From contig JAHLMK010000019.1 of assembly GCA_019915135.1 (NCBI GenBank), forward strand, positions 806,001 to 870,000: DNA of 64,000 bases. Reading direction: 5' to 3'. The stretch is from Strobilurus pachycystidiatus. Its lineage: Eukaryota; Basidiomycota; Agaricomycetes; Agaricales; Physalacriaceae. The notes below the pieces were generated by a model that ran no database searches, was not told the origin of the DNA, and saw only the letters and a program-made list of their open reading frames with translations. Numbering within the stretch: position 1 is the first letter of the stretch; every line of letters starts with the position of its first letter. The translations under genes and the position numbers were made by a program. Of this stretch, positions 33,364 through 44,690 are shown piece after piece.

Positions 33364-34034
33364 CTACTACGGAGCTTGCAAATACTTACTCGAGTAGGAT
33401 TGCCCGATTCTCTCCTTGAAGCATCGTGATCTTTCTTTTGTTGGCAAGTCATCGTCTGTGATGTACACTGTCAATCTTGATGGTAGTGCTATTGCGCCCA
33501 CTGAAAGCACAAATCTTAACAAGAAACTGAACTTGTGGCGTTCCAGCTTTTCTTGTGGATTGAGAATGACGTTGTAATGATACTCACCTCATGTTTACTA
33601 TCCTCGAGACTGGCTACACTACCCGACAAGAATTCATGTCCCATGTGAAGGCGTTGACGTTGACAGTTTGAGACAGTTTGAGGGATTGATTGAGAAACCA
33701 TTAGGGAAAATCGATGTTGTGTATTTCTGTGCTCACAGAAACGGCAAGGTATCGCTTGAAAAATGGAGTCGATCTTCGAATCGTGAAAGCGCACCCGCAG
33801 AATTTGCGCCAACTTGGTCGCACAGTCCTCGCTGTTCCTGGCTCGGCGAGGGATCACCGCCTGTCAACAGACTTCCCACGCCACCTGCTTATGTAACCAT
33901 TGCTTGTTATTCGACTCGGCCTTATTCCGCCTTGTCATCGAAACGCCCATCTTCGTCGTGCCCTCCGTCGTTGACGACCACTCGTCCGCTCTTTTCCACT
34001 TTCCTTCCTACCACCACCATCACCATCACCAACC
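33364..34034. other. intergenic stretch
   Basis: This holds the 3' flank of coiled-coil copy 2 and the promoter of the GPI-type gene. The last 70 bases are pyrimidine-rich and end in a CACCATCACCATCACC microsatellite-like run just before the start codon. Such CT-rich leaders are common in strongly expressed basidiomycete genes. Confidence 0.4.
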
Positions 34035-35009
34035 ATGATTGCCTCTCTCGCTGTGTTCTCCCTGCTCACGACGGCAGCTTATGCGCAGGTAGCGTGCCCC
34101 GCCCAATGACCCCTACATTTTTTTCTCATTTTGTGCATTTCCCCCCGCGGATAGGCATCGTCGTCGACCATTAGCACGGGCTGCCAGACCTTCTTGACCA
34201 GCTTAAATTCGGACAAAACGATGGATACTTGTGCATCGACCATGGTTGCCGCGTCCGCCGCCTTTGCCCCTGCGAACTACACGTCCACCTCCTCCAAGTC
34301 GGACATCACCAAAGTTCTGGGCAAGCTGTGCGCGGCGTCCTGCGACTCGGCCGACGTTCGCTCGCTGCTCACTAGCTTCTACACGGCCTGCGACAACGAG
34401 ATCACGAGCAAGGACAGCGAGGTCCTCCTGACCTACGACGTTCTCTACTCGCTCGTCCCGTTCAGCGGCGCCCTGTGCTCCAAGGATGATGCCGGAAACT
34501 ACTGTGTCTTCAGCTCGACCTCTGCCAACTCCTCTTCAACCACCTCCAGCTCACTCGACACCGCCGCCGTAGAGCCCTACCTCACAGAGAACGTTACCAC
34601 CTCCACCGCCTCGAACTCGCGCCGCGCTGATACCGGCAGCGCCGCTCCCAACGCGACCACCTTCCAGCACTACAACATCCTCTACCTCTTCCTCAACGCC
34701 TCCGCAGGTTCCAGCGTCTGCACCACGTGCACATCCAACATCATGGCCGCGTATATGGACTTTGAGGCTGCCATCCCTTACGCCCCGGGTCTCGCCCAGA
34801 GCCCTCTGATGGGTGGCCAGTCCACGTTGATCAAGGATATCCAGTCCGCCTGCGGTAGCGCTTTCTTGAACAGCGCTGTCCAGGCCGCTGGTGGCATCTC
34901 AAGCCACGGCTCCTCCTCCGATTCCTCTGACGCGCCACGCGTCGCGAGCAGGGTGGAGAGCATCATCGGAGCAGTTGGAGGTCTCATCGTGGCGTCCTTG
35001 TTCATCTAA
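34035..35009 (+). CDS. secreted, probably GPI-anchored protein (DUF7729-like)
   Basis: Exon 1 (34035..34088) encodes a textbook signal peptide, MIASLAVFSLLTTAAYAQ. Exon 2 (34155..35009) gives a total of 302 residues. The mature part is rich in Ser, Thr and Ala and contains paired cysteines (GCQTF, LCAASCDSADV, ACDNE, ALCSKDDAGNYC, SVCTTCTSN, QSACGSAF). The C-terminus has a small-residue site (SSHGSSSDSSDAPR) followed by a hydrophobic tail (IIGAVGGLIVASLFI), the pattern of a GPI-anchor signal. The cysteine spacing recalls the fungal DUF7729 family; I offer that assignment with limited confidence. A cell-wall or plasma-membrane surface role is inferred. Codon use is strongly C-ending, suggesting high expression. 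Confidence 0.85.
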
Positions 35010-38000
35010 TGTTTTTTCCTTATCTTTCTGGGCATTATAACGTATACCCCCCACGCTTCCGAGCAGTGTATGTTCATACTGGTTAGCATAGGCTGTTCTT
35101 GATCCTCGCTATATTCTTATTAGATCGTCATGATTCGCGTTCCGCAGCTTCGCGCCAAGCATAGTACGGTAGATCTATCTATACATCCTAATCCTGGTCG
35201 TCTGTTTGATTAGGGCGTGGCCGGCCACTATTTATCCCAGTACGTGAATCAAAAGTTGTCAACGCTTGTTTGTGGCAGGATTGAGTGAGCAAAGTCGACG
35301 CGGAATGCCATCCGCATCGAACGTCTACATTACTACGCCAGCACCCGCTAGCCCATCAAAATTGCCAACGGTGATACTTACTCAGCGACCGCCTCCCTCT
35401 ACTATACTTTGACCTCTACACCAACGGTCCCTCGCGCCGGACGCCATTGAGAACGTATAGTGGTAAGTCGGAGGTGCGCCACACAGGAGCACAACCACAC
35501 CTCATCGGCTTGGAGCTCCAGGCTGCCAGTTTCCAGATGAACGCACCAACCTATGTCGTTCACATTTGAACTTACCATGGCTGACTATTGCAGAGCTGAT
35601 GCAGGGAGGATGGTCAATCAAGCCGTGACTGCGAGGAACTTAGAAGAGGCTCAGCGACGACAGGACCACCACCCACGAAGCTGACGGGGAATGACCCTCG
35701 AATTCTAAAAGACGTGCACACCCTGACTACACACGTCGGTAAATGCAGGCCACCATTCGTCAAATGTGCCGCCGGCGACTGTGAACGGTTGACACCATTT
35801 GCGAGTGGATGATTCGAGCCTTTCAATGGGTTAATTATGGGCACAAGACGAGGAAAGAATGATCTTCTTGTCAACGCCCAAGGTGTGGCTGCGTACGTAG
35901 GATATCTTGAGATCTGTATCATTATCAGTATTGATGATCCTTAGAAGTTCTTGATTGGCGACGCGTCCGGAGGAAAGCCGGTGGCTGGTTGGTTGGAACT
36001 TGGTGGTTGGCCTCGCATATGTCCACTCTCCGAGTCCGATTGTCCGGGACCTTTATGGCGACCAATGAGGTCTAAGCGCGTTATCGTACTGGCGGTCACG
36101 GTCGAGAACAATACGTAGGTGGTCTACTCCAAAGATCAGGTTTTCCAACTCCGAGTCCGTCAGTAGACTTACATGTCAATTGCGTCTAGGTCTAGGTCAA
36201 AAAAAAGAAAACCTCGTTTGTTCATGGAAGGCCTTCTATTGCTCAAACCAGTCTCATGACATGGTATCCAGTCCCCCCTGCCGCTCAGAACTTCTTACGG
36301 CTACATTCGCAGAACCGAGACTCAGTCCACGGCGCATATAGCCTCAAAATAGAGGCGGTTTAACAAGTCTACATGCTGACAGGTCTATCGAACGATTCAT
36401 TCCTAGTACTCTGAGCGTCTCATCAGCATTCAATTCCTGGCTAGAGGGACCTTTTTTGGGGTCTACTACTTATTTGAAGAATCTATGTCCTCTATTGTCT
36501 GGACGACGTTCTCAGTTGGAGCTGTCGCTATATATCACGGCCAGTTCCACACTCAAACTCGGCTTACGACTTGTGGATGATGACAGCGGCAGCGCGGAAG
36601 GGTGAGGCAAAGTGACTTGCCTTCCGACCTCACTATAACCCAACGCCAAACTGGAAACAGGTCCAGCCTGCGAGTGAGGCCTGAGGCCTGAGGAATTAAC
36701 CAACGCAAACGCCGGCTGTTCGTCCGGGCCTGTACTACCTGCTAGCGAGAGGGTTTGACACTCACGCGCAAGAGTTCCCCGCGCGTCGGACCCCAGAGCC
36801 AGTCGATAATCTCGTAACGAGGACTTATACTTGGATTATAGCTGATGCACTTACAACCCTCCACCGCCCTGCGTGTGTCGTATGATCAGAGCATACATTT
36901 CATGCGGTGGCGGCTAGGGACCACTGGGTAAATTCTGTGGCTCGCACGCCGGGGCTTTGGGATTCGGTACGTCCGTGGAAATTCGAGCACACTCGACCGG
37001 ACTTCGCCATGATGGGGATCGATACAGTACGCCACCGTCCGTGCGTGTCAGGCGCCGCTCTCGTCATACTGCTGCTGTCCTCAGGCTCTCCCGAGTACCA
37101 CCGTTTGCCGCTCGTCCTTCCATATCCTGCTCTGACACATGATCGGCCACGTCCTCCAGCCTACATTCGCGCGCTCTGGCTGGCTTACTCGGTGCGAAGT
37201 TCTTCGTGGGTTCCATCCTGGTGCGGCGGTCGCCATAACGCCTGCGAGACCTAGCCAGCGAGGATGTGCTAATTTCGGCCACTAATTTGTAGAAGGACCC
37301 TCCTTCGGGAAGCAGCCAACCTTGTTCGTCAGTGCGTAAGTTCCCCGTTCCTCCGAGACGGTATTGCTCACCGCATTCGTCCTCAGTTGGCGCGTTGAAA
37401 CGCGGCGTTCTCTTTCTCAGGTTTTGCCATGTTGGGATGACGGGCGTCTGACCAGTCAATGTATCGTTAGCCTCTTTTCCTTCGGCGTGCCTATTTGGAC
37501 AACGCACTCTGCAGGTGATTTTCGGGCCTCTGCAAACGTGGGCCTGAGGTAATGCCCTTTGTTCGGGCGGCGTTTGAGGACGACAATTATGGCCTTTGGA
37601 GTTTTGAGTCGCGTGCTAGTAAGTTCGCGGAGTCTCGTTGCTACTGAGGACTCAATTTTGCGTGTCCTGGGGTGTGCGATGCCTAGCCACATCTAATGCT
37701 CATTCTTCTCGGTTCCCGCCTTCAACCATGCTCCTTTGACGCATGTTCTTGATGGGCATGATGGAGCACGGGCCACAATTTCAGGCCCTGTTCGTTGCGG
37801 AACAAAATTCCGTCTACAATCATGTCTGAGAAGTTGTCTCGGGGCCACTCGCCTCATGGGCTCGGAACTGCTCGGACATCGCGTCGGTTCTATTACATGG
37901 GACCATAGGCAATGGCACTACGCAAATATTGTCTAGTGCAGCGCCGAGTCTCTTGTGTTTGGGTCGCGTGTCCGTGGACGTCGACACAACGTGTAGTACA

Positions 38001-38839
38001 ACAGATTGGTACCCGCTTAATATAGCCCCACTACAGTCTCAATGTATAGGAAAACGACTTCCTTTGACAAACACTTCTAGGTTTTGTGAAGCATTTATGC
38101 GGGATTACGTTTCGTGTCCATATCCTCGGCCAGAACGTTTACAATTCTCTGAGCTTTGCTTGACTAGTCGCCGACCTCTCACTAGAAGGACTTCTGTGTT
38201 CATTTGGTATGCCATTACTTCATTATGATCATACAGTGTAGGTAATGATTGCGCTAAGGTAGAGTCTTGTATTAGATTATGAAAATGACGCCACATATTT
38301 GACCTATGTCCTCAAGTATCACTGTCCGAACATTACCTTTCTCCCTCCTCGGTCTCTCGCTTTCGCATGCTGAATATACCTGTGTAAGACGGATTGGGCT
38401 CCCCGCAGGTTCTCCACGTTCCCACCCATGACTGGGCGTAGTGAAGATACCCTTCAAAGATGTGCGATTGTAAAGTGGCTTGGTCCCATGAGTTCTTCTA
38501 CAATGTGAACGGAAAATTAGCCGGATGTACTCAAGCAGATAGCATTGCACCCGCGTACCGCTTCTCGACGCATCAGGATCTTTCCATCACGGAGTACGCG
38601 TCCGTAGAAATTGTATGCCCCCCAAGCTTCGTCATGATCAGACAATGTCTGGAACACGTACAATCGTCAACTTGACAGACCGACAATCGACTGAATTGAC
38701 GTTCGACGAACCTGTCCGACAATTATGCAGTCGATGGCTTGATCAGGGTGACGCGAGGCAAATGATTGGGATAACGAGCTGTGCTGACTCTCGTTATCCC
38801 GAGTGTGATTGGCTTGAGGCTGGGAATCGTATTTCTGAA
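35010..38839. other. 3.8 kb gene-poor block
   Basis: No frame above about 150 codons has protein-like composition. The longest (36907..37254 plus, 37064..37507 minus) overlap each other and show no domain, signal peptide or splice-linked continuation. I found no terminal inverted repeats, long direct repeats or recognisable reverse transcriptase motifs. It could be decayed repeat sequence or simple spacer. Confidence 0.4.
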
Positions 38840-40308
38840 TTAGTGTCGCGTCAGCTCCGGAAAATGGTATTGGATCCTCAGTACCATTGAGATGCCTCCA
38901 CACAGACGCTGATGATTAACATCCCAATGCACTGGGTTGTCTCCTTCCATGTGGCCCCAAGTCACAGGTACACTCGGAGTGAACAGAAGGTGCACAGATA
39001 CGGCGCATTGGATAGGTGTCTGTGCCACAAAATCGGGATTTTCGGTGGCACGAGACAAAGGGAGAAACCTCGAATCATCATGTGGCATCGACGGTGCGAG
39101 CTGTTGCAACGCAATAGTGTCAATGGATGTGATTGTTCAGTTGGGGAAACGATCTCACCAGTGAGCTTCCCTCCCATACGCCAGTCAAGGTTTGCTGAAT
39201 GTACCCGTACACGCTCGCTGGTTGTATTTCCGGCAGGTACAGCCGTTGCAGAACTGGGTCGTGATACCTGTCTCTATGGACAGGTGCAGAAGACACGGCT
39301 GCAGAGGACTGATTGGACCCGAGCGAGCGAGCTTTCTTCGCTTCAGCGAAAAGCGGCGTCCTGAACGATGCCATGGCCTGGATATCTTGGCGGGTTGGCC
39401 CAGAGCGGTTTTGGGCTAGAGCTGCCGCTCTATTTTCCGGCAAATTGACCGGCTCTTGCTGAGCGTAAACCTGCCCGAGAGCAAAACAAAGGGTAACTAC
39501 GGCCGAAGAAACGGGGGGACATTTGGGTTGTGGACTCTGCTCCCTGCCATAGAAGACGACGGTGGAAGCGGAATCGTCGGCTAGCACGTGTGGAGCTGTA
39601 CCGTTCGGGGCATTGCTGATTTCGGGACAAGAACGCTAAGACAAACGGTCTTCGTGTGAGAACGCATCATCGGTACGAACAGATAGCGTACCTTTTTCAT
39701 AACAATTGGGCGCAACGATTCCAGTAACCGCTCTCGTCCTTCTTCGCACATCCGTAAAATATCATCTACGGAATCCGATTAAGTACGTGGCACGCCAGGT
39801 CCCCGTTCCACAGATGCTCACCTCTCGTTATCGTTAGGGCAAGCAACCAAATCGCGAGATCCCTGGTGGATGCTTCCCGAGGTTCGTCTTCTGTCAGGGC
39901 ACAGTAGACCCTCACGACATCTTCGATGTAAACGGAAAACCCTGCCAAGTTGAGATGCGACGCGTTTAAAGACCCGCCTTCCATCACCAAGCCGTATGCA
40001 GTCCAGAGGTCAGCGAGTAGGTTCTGGGCTGTCTGGTCGCCGTGTCGAATCCTCCGGGTGAGACGGAGGCGCCGGACGCACTCTGCGGCGATGGACGAAT
40101 CTGGCGGGGCACCTTGTCTGATGAACGGCGTGTCGAAGAGTCGACGAGAGATGGAGGCGTAGATGTGCGGATTGGCTGTGACGGAAAGAGAGTGATAGAT
40201 GACACGACAAGTCTGCATCAGATGCAGCAGGTCCGCCAGTGATGGCGAGGAGGTCAGGATAGCAATCTGCTCGAGGACGTCGATGGGAAGTGTAAGAAGA
40301 GTAGTCAT
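38840..40308 (-). CDS. F-box domain protein, second subfamily, copy 1
   Basis: Exons 39822..40308, 39692..39765, 39159..39635 and 38840..39100 join in frame to 432 residues. The F-box is at the very N-terminus (TLPIDVLEQIAILTSSPSLA), as in SCF adaptor proteins. Conserved features of this mushroom-type subfamily follow: NPHIYASISRRLFDT, a helical REGRERLLESLRPIV-like exon, and a TGVWEGSSL motif, the counterpart of GIWEGTFTY in the gene at 44691. The last exon contains a VTWGHMEGDNPVHW segment. It lacks the C-terminal module (GRWRDTMSP-like) found in the other copy, so either the tail has diverged or a further exon was missed. The ubiquitin-ligase role is inferred from the F-box only. Confidence 0.72.
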
Positions 40309-41075
40309 TGTAGAGGGGTGATGGGGATGGGAGGCCAGAAGTGCCCGTTTATAAACCTCCAGAGCGCGTAACGGTGGGCCCCGGGGGCTGGAAAGTCTGA
40401 CAGAATGTCATTGAATTATGACTGCGCTGTCGACATCAATGAGCGAGGGGACTTGCCGACTGGAGGTTTCATAAAGGCTATCTGTCGCGCCTTGAGTCGT
40501 TGTATCAGGTGCAAGGGATCAGGAAGCATACCTCGGACGCGCCATATTACATGGCCTCGAATGGCAATTCTAGACAGTTAGCTGTGACCGGAACAAAATG
40601 AGGATGCAAATCAAAGCCGTACGAATATCGTTAAGAATACGGCAAGGAATTGAACGGCCGAATAGGGATGACGTTCACTACCAACCATCTGGGGATAAAC
40701 GCGTATGGCATCGTCTGGAACTTCTTGTTGATGTGGATTGCAGCATGGTTTGTTTCAAGATGTCAGTACGTCAGGTGCTCAATGTCGAAGAGAAGGCATC
40801 ACGAGGGGTCGTTTTAATAGACATACCCTGGCACCGAAAGAAAATACTGCAAATGGGTAAGAGGTCGCTAGATTCAGCTAGTTCATCTCCGAAGTGGCGT
40901 TTAAATCCGGCATCTTCGACTTGCCCGTCCAGCGAGGGACTCGAAAATACATGGCGGTTGTTCAACCTTCCGCGCTCGAGGATAGTCTAGCAACTCATTG
41001 AACACAGATAAGAAGATTACAAGATGATGTTTGTCGACACATTTACAATCGTCGTAACCTGGAGGTGGTATTTTT
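40309..41075. other. intergenic stretch
   Basis: Apart from the TATA box near its left end, this holds the 3' flank of the eEF1B gene. A 130-codon plus frame at 40598 shows no domain and overlaps nothing conserved. Confidence 0.4.
40348..40355 (-). promoter_or_regulatory. TATA box of the F-box gene starting at 40308
   Basis: The self-complementary octamer TTTATAAA lies 40-47 bases upstream of the start codon. This implies a very short 5' leader if it is used. Confidence 0.5.
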
Positions 41076-42175
41076 TTACAACTCTGCGGAAGCAATGAGA
41101 CGCAGTTATGGAAGACGATGAGGGAGGACATACTTTGCATAGCAGCAATGTCAGTGCTCTGGACGTAATCCTCGAGCTCCTGGATCTTTTCCTGCAGCTC
41201 ATCCGTGGAGACTTCATCCTCTGAATGTGAATTAGACTTCGGTTGGAAGTGAAGACGCAGACGGATTACTGACCGACGACGAGGGTAATCTATGATGACG
41301 AACAATGATTGAGTTCAGTGTAGAAGGAGTGATGTAATGCGAGCAAACCTGAAGTTTCTTAATACCTACACGAGAGGTGAGTGAGGTCGCGGGTGTATAC
41401 AAAGGGGAAAGCCGTACCGTAACCGATCGCGACAAGCTTGGATGAACCCCAAACAAGACCGGGCTGCTCGATGGAGCGGACAGACTCCTCAAGAGCCTTC
41501 ATATCGGTCTCATCATCCCAGGGCTTGATGTCCATAGTGACGACGGACTATGAATTAAAGAATGAAACCATCGATAAGACAAAAGAGGGCAGCCGGGTAC
41601 CAACCTTGGCGACGGTCTTTGGCTTGTTAGCCTTTTTAGCGTTGTACGCTGCGACGCGCTCGGCCTTGACACGCTCAGCCTCTGCGTCTTCATCCTCGTC
41701 GTCATCTCCGAAGAGATCGACTTCGTCATCGTCGTCCTCCTCAGCCTTGGCAGCAGGGGCAGCCGCAGCCGGGGCAGCCGATCCGGCGAGGAAAGACTCT
41801 CCAGCCTTGCTGGATCCGGGAAGGGTGGCGAGGTCCGCGGAGAAGGACTGGATGTGGGAGTACCAACGAGCTACGTTGGGGAAGACTTCGCCAGCCTTGA
41901 TGGCGTTGAAGACAGCGACATCGGCCTGGGAAGGAGTGTATCTGGTGAAGAACATAAGTTTCGAGCAAAACGGAATTAAACGCAGCAAAAAGGTCAGAAG
42001 GCTAGGAAAATGATGTCTGCAGGAGGAGCAGCGATGTCTAGTCGCCTCTAGGAAACACGGACCATAGCGATAGCATCATGAAGAGAATGAAGGCCAATAT
42101 TAATCAGATAACGTACCCTTCGACATAAGACCGGGAGGCAAGGTGTGCTTCGAGTTTGCTGAGATCGACGGGCAT
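41076..42175 (-). CDS. EFB1: translation elongation factor eEF1B alpha (EF-1 beta), nucleotide exchange subunit
   Basis: This factor recharges eEF1A with GTP during translation elongation. Seven exons (42117..42175, 41605..41941, 41418..41547, 41349..41365, 41274..41289, 41134..41220, 41076..41083) give exactly 217 residues. The N-terminal GST-C-like part begins [14 protein letters not shown]. An Ala-rich and acidic linker includes [20 protein letters not shown]. The catalytic C-terminal domain reads [56 protein letters not shown] and ends AAMQKL. Exons 4, 5 and 7 are only 17, 16 and 8 nt, and all are needed to rebuild the invariant C-terminus. The first intron, 175 nt against about 50-60 for the others, hosts a snoRNA (separate entry). 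Confidence 0.96.
41994..42079 (-). ncRNA. snR18: C/D-box snoRNA, U18/snR18 homolog, in eEF1B intron 1
   Basis: On the minus strand the intron holds a C box (ATGATGC, 42079 downward) and a D box (CTGA, 41994..41997). Between them lies the guide TGGTCCGTGTTTC, perfectly complementary to the universally conserved large-subunit rRNA stretch GAAACACGGACCA. That is the target of U18 in animals and snR18 in yeast. If the D' box is the CTAG that follows, the five-nucleotide rule points to 2'-O-methylation of the C in GAAAC, equivalent to yeast 25S C650, a known snR18 site. In Saccharomyces cerevisiae snR18 is also encoded in the EFB1 intron, so host and guest match. The D' box is degenerate and I see no strong terminal stem; the ends are approximate. 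Confidence 0.82.
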
Positions 42176-44690
42176 GGTCGTGGTGGATGAGAGCAAGATG
42201 TGTTTGATCAGATTCCATCGATTTCGAAAAAAGTTGTTGCACGTGGCAGACACGTTCGCTGTTCCCGCGTTCGATCCTGTGTCCGGCCGACTTGCACGCG
42301 AGCCGCCACCGTCTTTCCGATATCCCCTACTGCGTACCACTAATGGCTCAAGCGTATCCAGACGCGTCATTTTCTGGCGTCTCATGCTGGATGCTCTGAT
42401 CCGGGTACACCATACTGCATTGTTCGCGTCAACTTGAAGTCCTCTGCCACGTGTTGTGTACAAATGTACAGGGTGCCTACTGTTTCTCCCATACGGAGGG
42501 CCAAAGTGCTGGGATGCATGCCATGGAACTGTTCCACCTCCTCGGTCTGGCGCCTCTTGCTTTAATCTCCGTCCTCGTGTCCTTCCGCAACTCAATGAAG
42601 CTGCAAGCCATGCTAAGTATCGTTCTATAACTTCTATTCTATGCCTCGCGCTCTATGTCCGCCTCCGAATTGGGCGGAGTGGCCAGGGAAGCCTGCACAG
42701 CTCCGACGGACTGCTCGCGTACATGTCCTTGCTTCTTGATATGCCTTGGAACGCACATCAGCAGATCATCTTGGAAGGTCGGTATTTCGACAATCTGACT
42801 GGTCCTGAAGGCTGAAGCGCTGAAGCCCGGGTCCGACAAGACTGCAGACCACCAATCTTACCGAGCGCGACGAATGTCAAACTCTGTTATCTTTCCCAGG
42901 AAAGCTTGTCGCGAGTCCCGTGGCATTTACTCCTGCGAATTTCTAGTGAGGGGGATTCTCATCTAATCCAGTGGTCTGGCTCCGTGCTCCCAGTGTTGTC
43001 CGGGTCTAGCCTCCTTATTCAACCTCGCTACGCTGTCCCGTGGGTAAATACCTTCTCGTCGAGTCTCTCATACACATGCCCACACTCACCAACGAGCCAG
43101 GACACCCCATGGTTCCGGATCCAATTAACACCGCCTTCTTACTTCTATTCGAGGTTTATTATTCCATGGGGAATGTTCCTCCCAGACCTAGTTCAATTGT
43201 GCGCGACCCTCGTAACATATCGGTGCCCATGATGCCACTGCCATACACGATGTCGCCGACCAATTACCAGATCTCGATTCCCGGCGTGCTATGACCATGG
43301 TCATGGGCATGACCTCTCTTCAAGTGCAAAAACCCCGAGAGTGTTGCATGATGACTACTGGGTAAGTCCTTCTCTTCTTTTGGCTGCATCTAGTGATCAC
43401 AAGCTTAGCAAGCCAAGTAATGGTACTAATGCGTGTCATACCTCAATGGGCTAAGTTTACACCTCATCCGAGGATGGCGTGAGGAACCAGGGGAAACCAC
43501 GAATAAACCAGGCATGGATCACAGAGCACTCATTGGCTGCATCTCCAAGTTCAACTTTGGAATCTTCCAGGCCTTTCTCTGAGGATGGCAAGGATTGCCT
43601 AGTTCCCCTAAGGCGTAGCCCGTCCTATACGACACCCGCACACCCGACTTTGGCTGCCATTCTTTCTAATGAAAACTCATTGCTCTCCTCGTGGCATGGC
43701 GCTCACACTGTTGTACAAGTGGTCAGACTCGAGTACCTGATGACTTCAACAATCAATGAACTTGATGGGATTATCGAACATCTCCAGAGATCACGACACT
43801 CACCAATATAATTGCTTTCTATTATCACTTAGTTGCCAGACAAGATCCTACCAGATGTGCATAGGCGGTTTACACGGGCCAAGGGATTAGTTACATCGGT
43901 CCTTCGGAGTCGGCGCGCCGCGTAGGTTGTCATGACGAGGCAAAAAAAATCGACATGGCAAATGCTGGACTCGCATAACGGGTCCAAGGACCAAGCCCCA
44001 GAACCATAGACCTTTGCACTCACCATCACCGGGACTGGGATAAGTCTTCGAATGAAAGACACGGTAGCTTTGTCCGCCGATCGCGACGAGGTCCCCGTTA
44101 TGAAGGATGGAGTCCGACTCGGAGCCCTGTTTTCTCTCGCAGTCGGTTTATGTGCAATGCTTTGGGTGTTCTCGCGCTAGCTCGGCGAAACAGTTTCTCC
44201 AACAGCGCACGCAGCTTCGTAGCTCTCGAGATGGTATCGGTTCTCATGCAAGTACTTGTAGTCTTCATCTCCGGGCGCGTTGAACGCAATGGAGCCAAGT
44301 TTTCACCGTAATTGAGCTTCTGGGCACTTTTCAAGGTCACAGTTTTTTCTATAGTTGTATCCCCATGTCTTTCAAGTTTCATGCGCCTTCGTTTGAACTT
44401 ACCAAGTAAGGCGAATCGGTTATCTGAGTGGTTCGCCGTAGCGCCGAATTGCTATTACGCTTCATAGGTAACTTCTGTCCTTCATCTGATCGCTTCAGGT
44501 CGTTCCGGTGATCTGTATGGCATTCCGAATAGTACACTCCTTCCATCCTTTCTCACCATTACCGTTACGCGTCAATGAAACTAGGAACGTGTGATTGGCT
44601 TTCTATAAGCGGTAGGCATTTCTCCGGTTAGGAGATGAACACCGGATGCCTTGACCGATCATCTCAATTGCAACTTTCCCACTGCTTATC
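42176..44690. other. 2.5 kb gene-poor block
   Basis: This lies between the divergent eEF1B and F-box copy 2 starts. The frames present (for example 42456..42815, 43479..43811 plus; 44098..44382 minus) lack domains, signals or splice-linked continuation. No tRNA-like B box with a pairing stem was found. Confidence 0.4.
44594..44608 (+). promoter_or_regulatory. CCAAT (reverse) and TATA elements of F-box gene 44691
   Basis: ATTGG (44594..44598, a CCAAT box on the minus strand) is followed six bases later by TATAA (44604..44608). The TATA lies 83-87 bases upstream of the start codon, a normal core promoter spacing for filamentous fungi. Confidence 0.45.

Noticed and set aside
36180..36200. TCTAGGTCTAGGTC as a telomere-like repeat
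   Set aside because: Only two units, in the middle of ordinary sequence, and not the TTAGGG motif expected in basidiomycetes.
37064..37507. 147-codon minus-strand frame in the gene-poor block
   Set aside because: Overlaps a plus-strand frame of similar length, has no recognisable domain, signal or TM segment, and no splice-linked extension.
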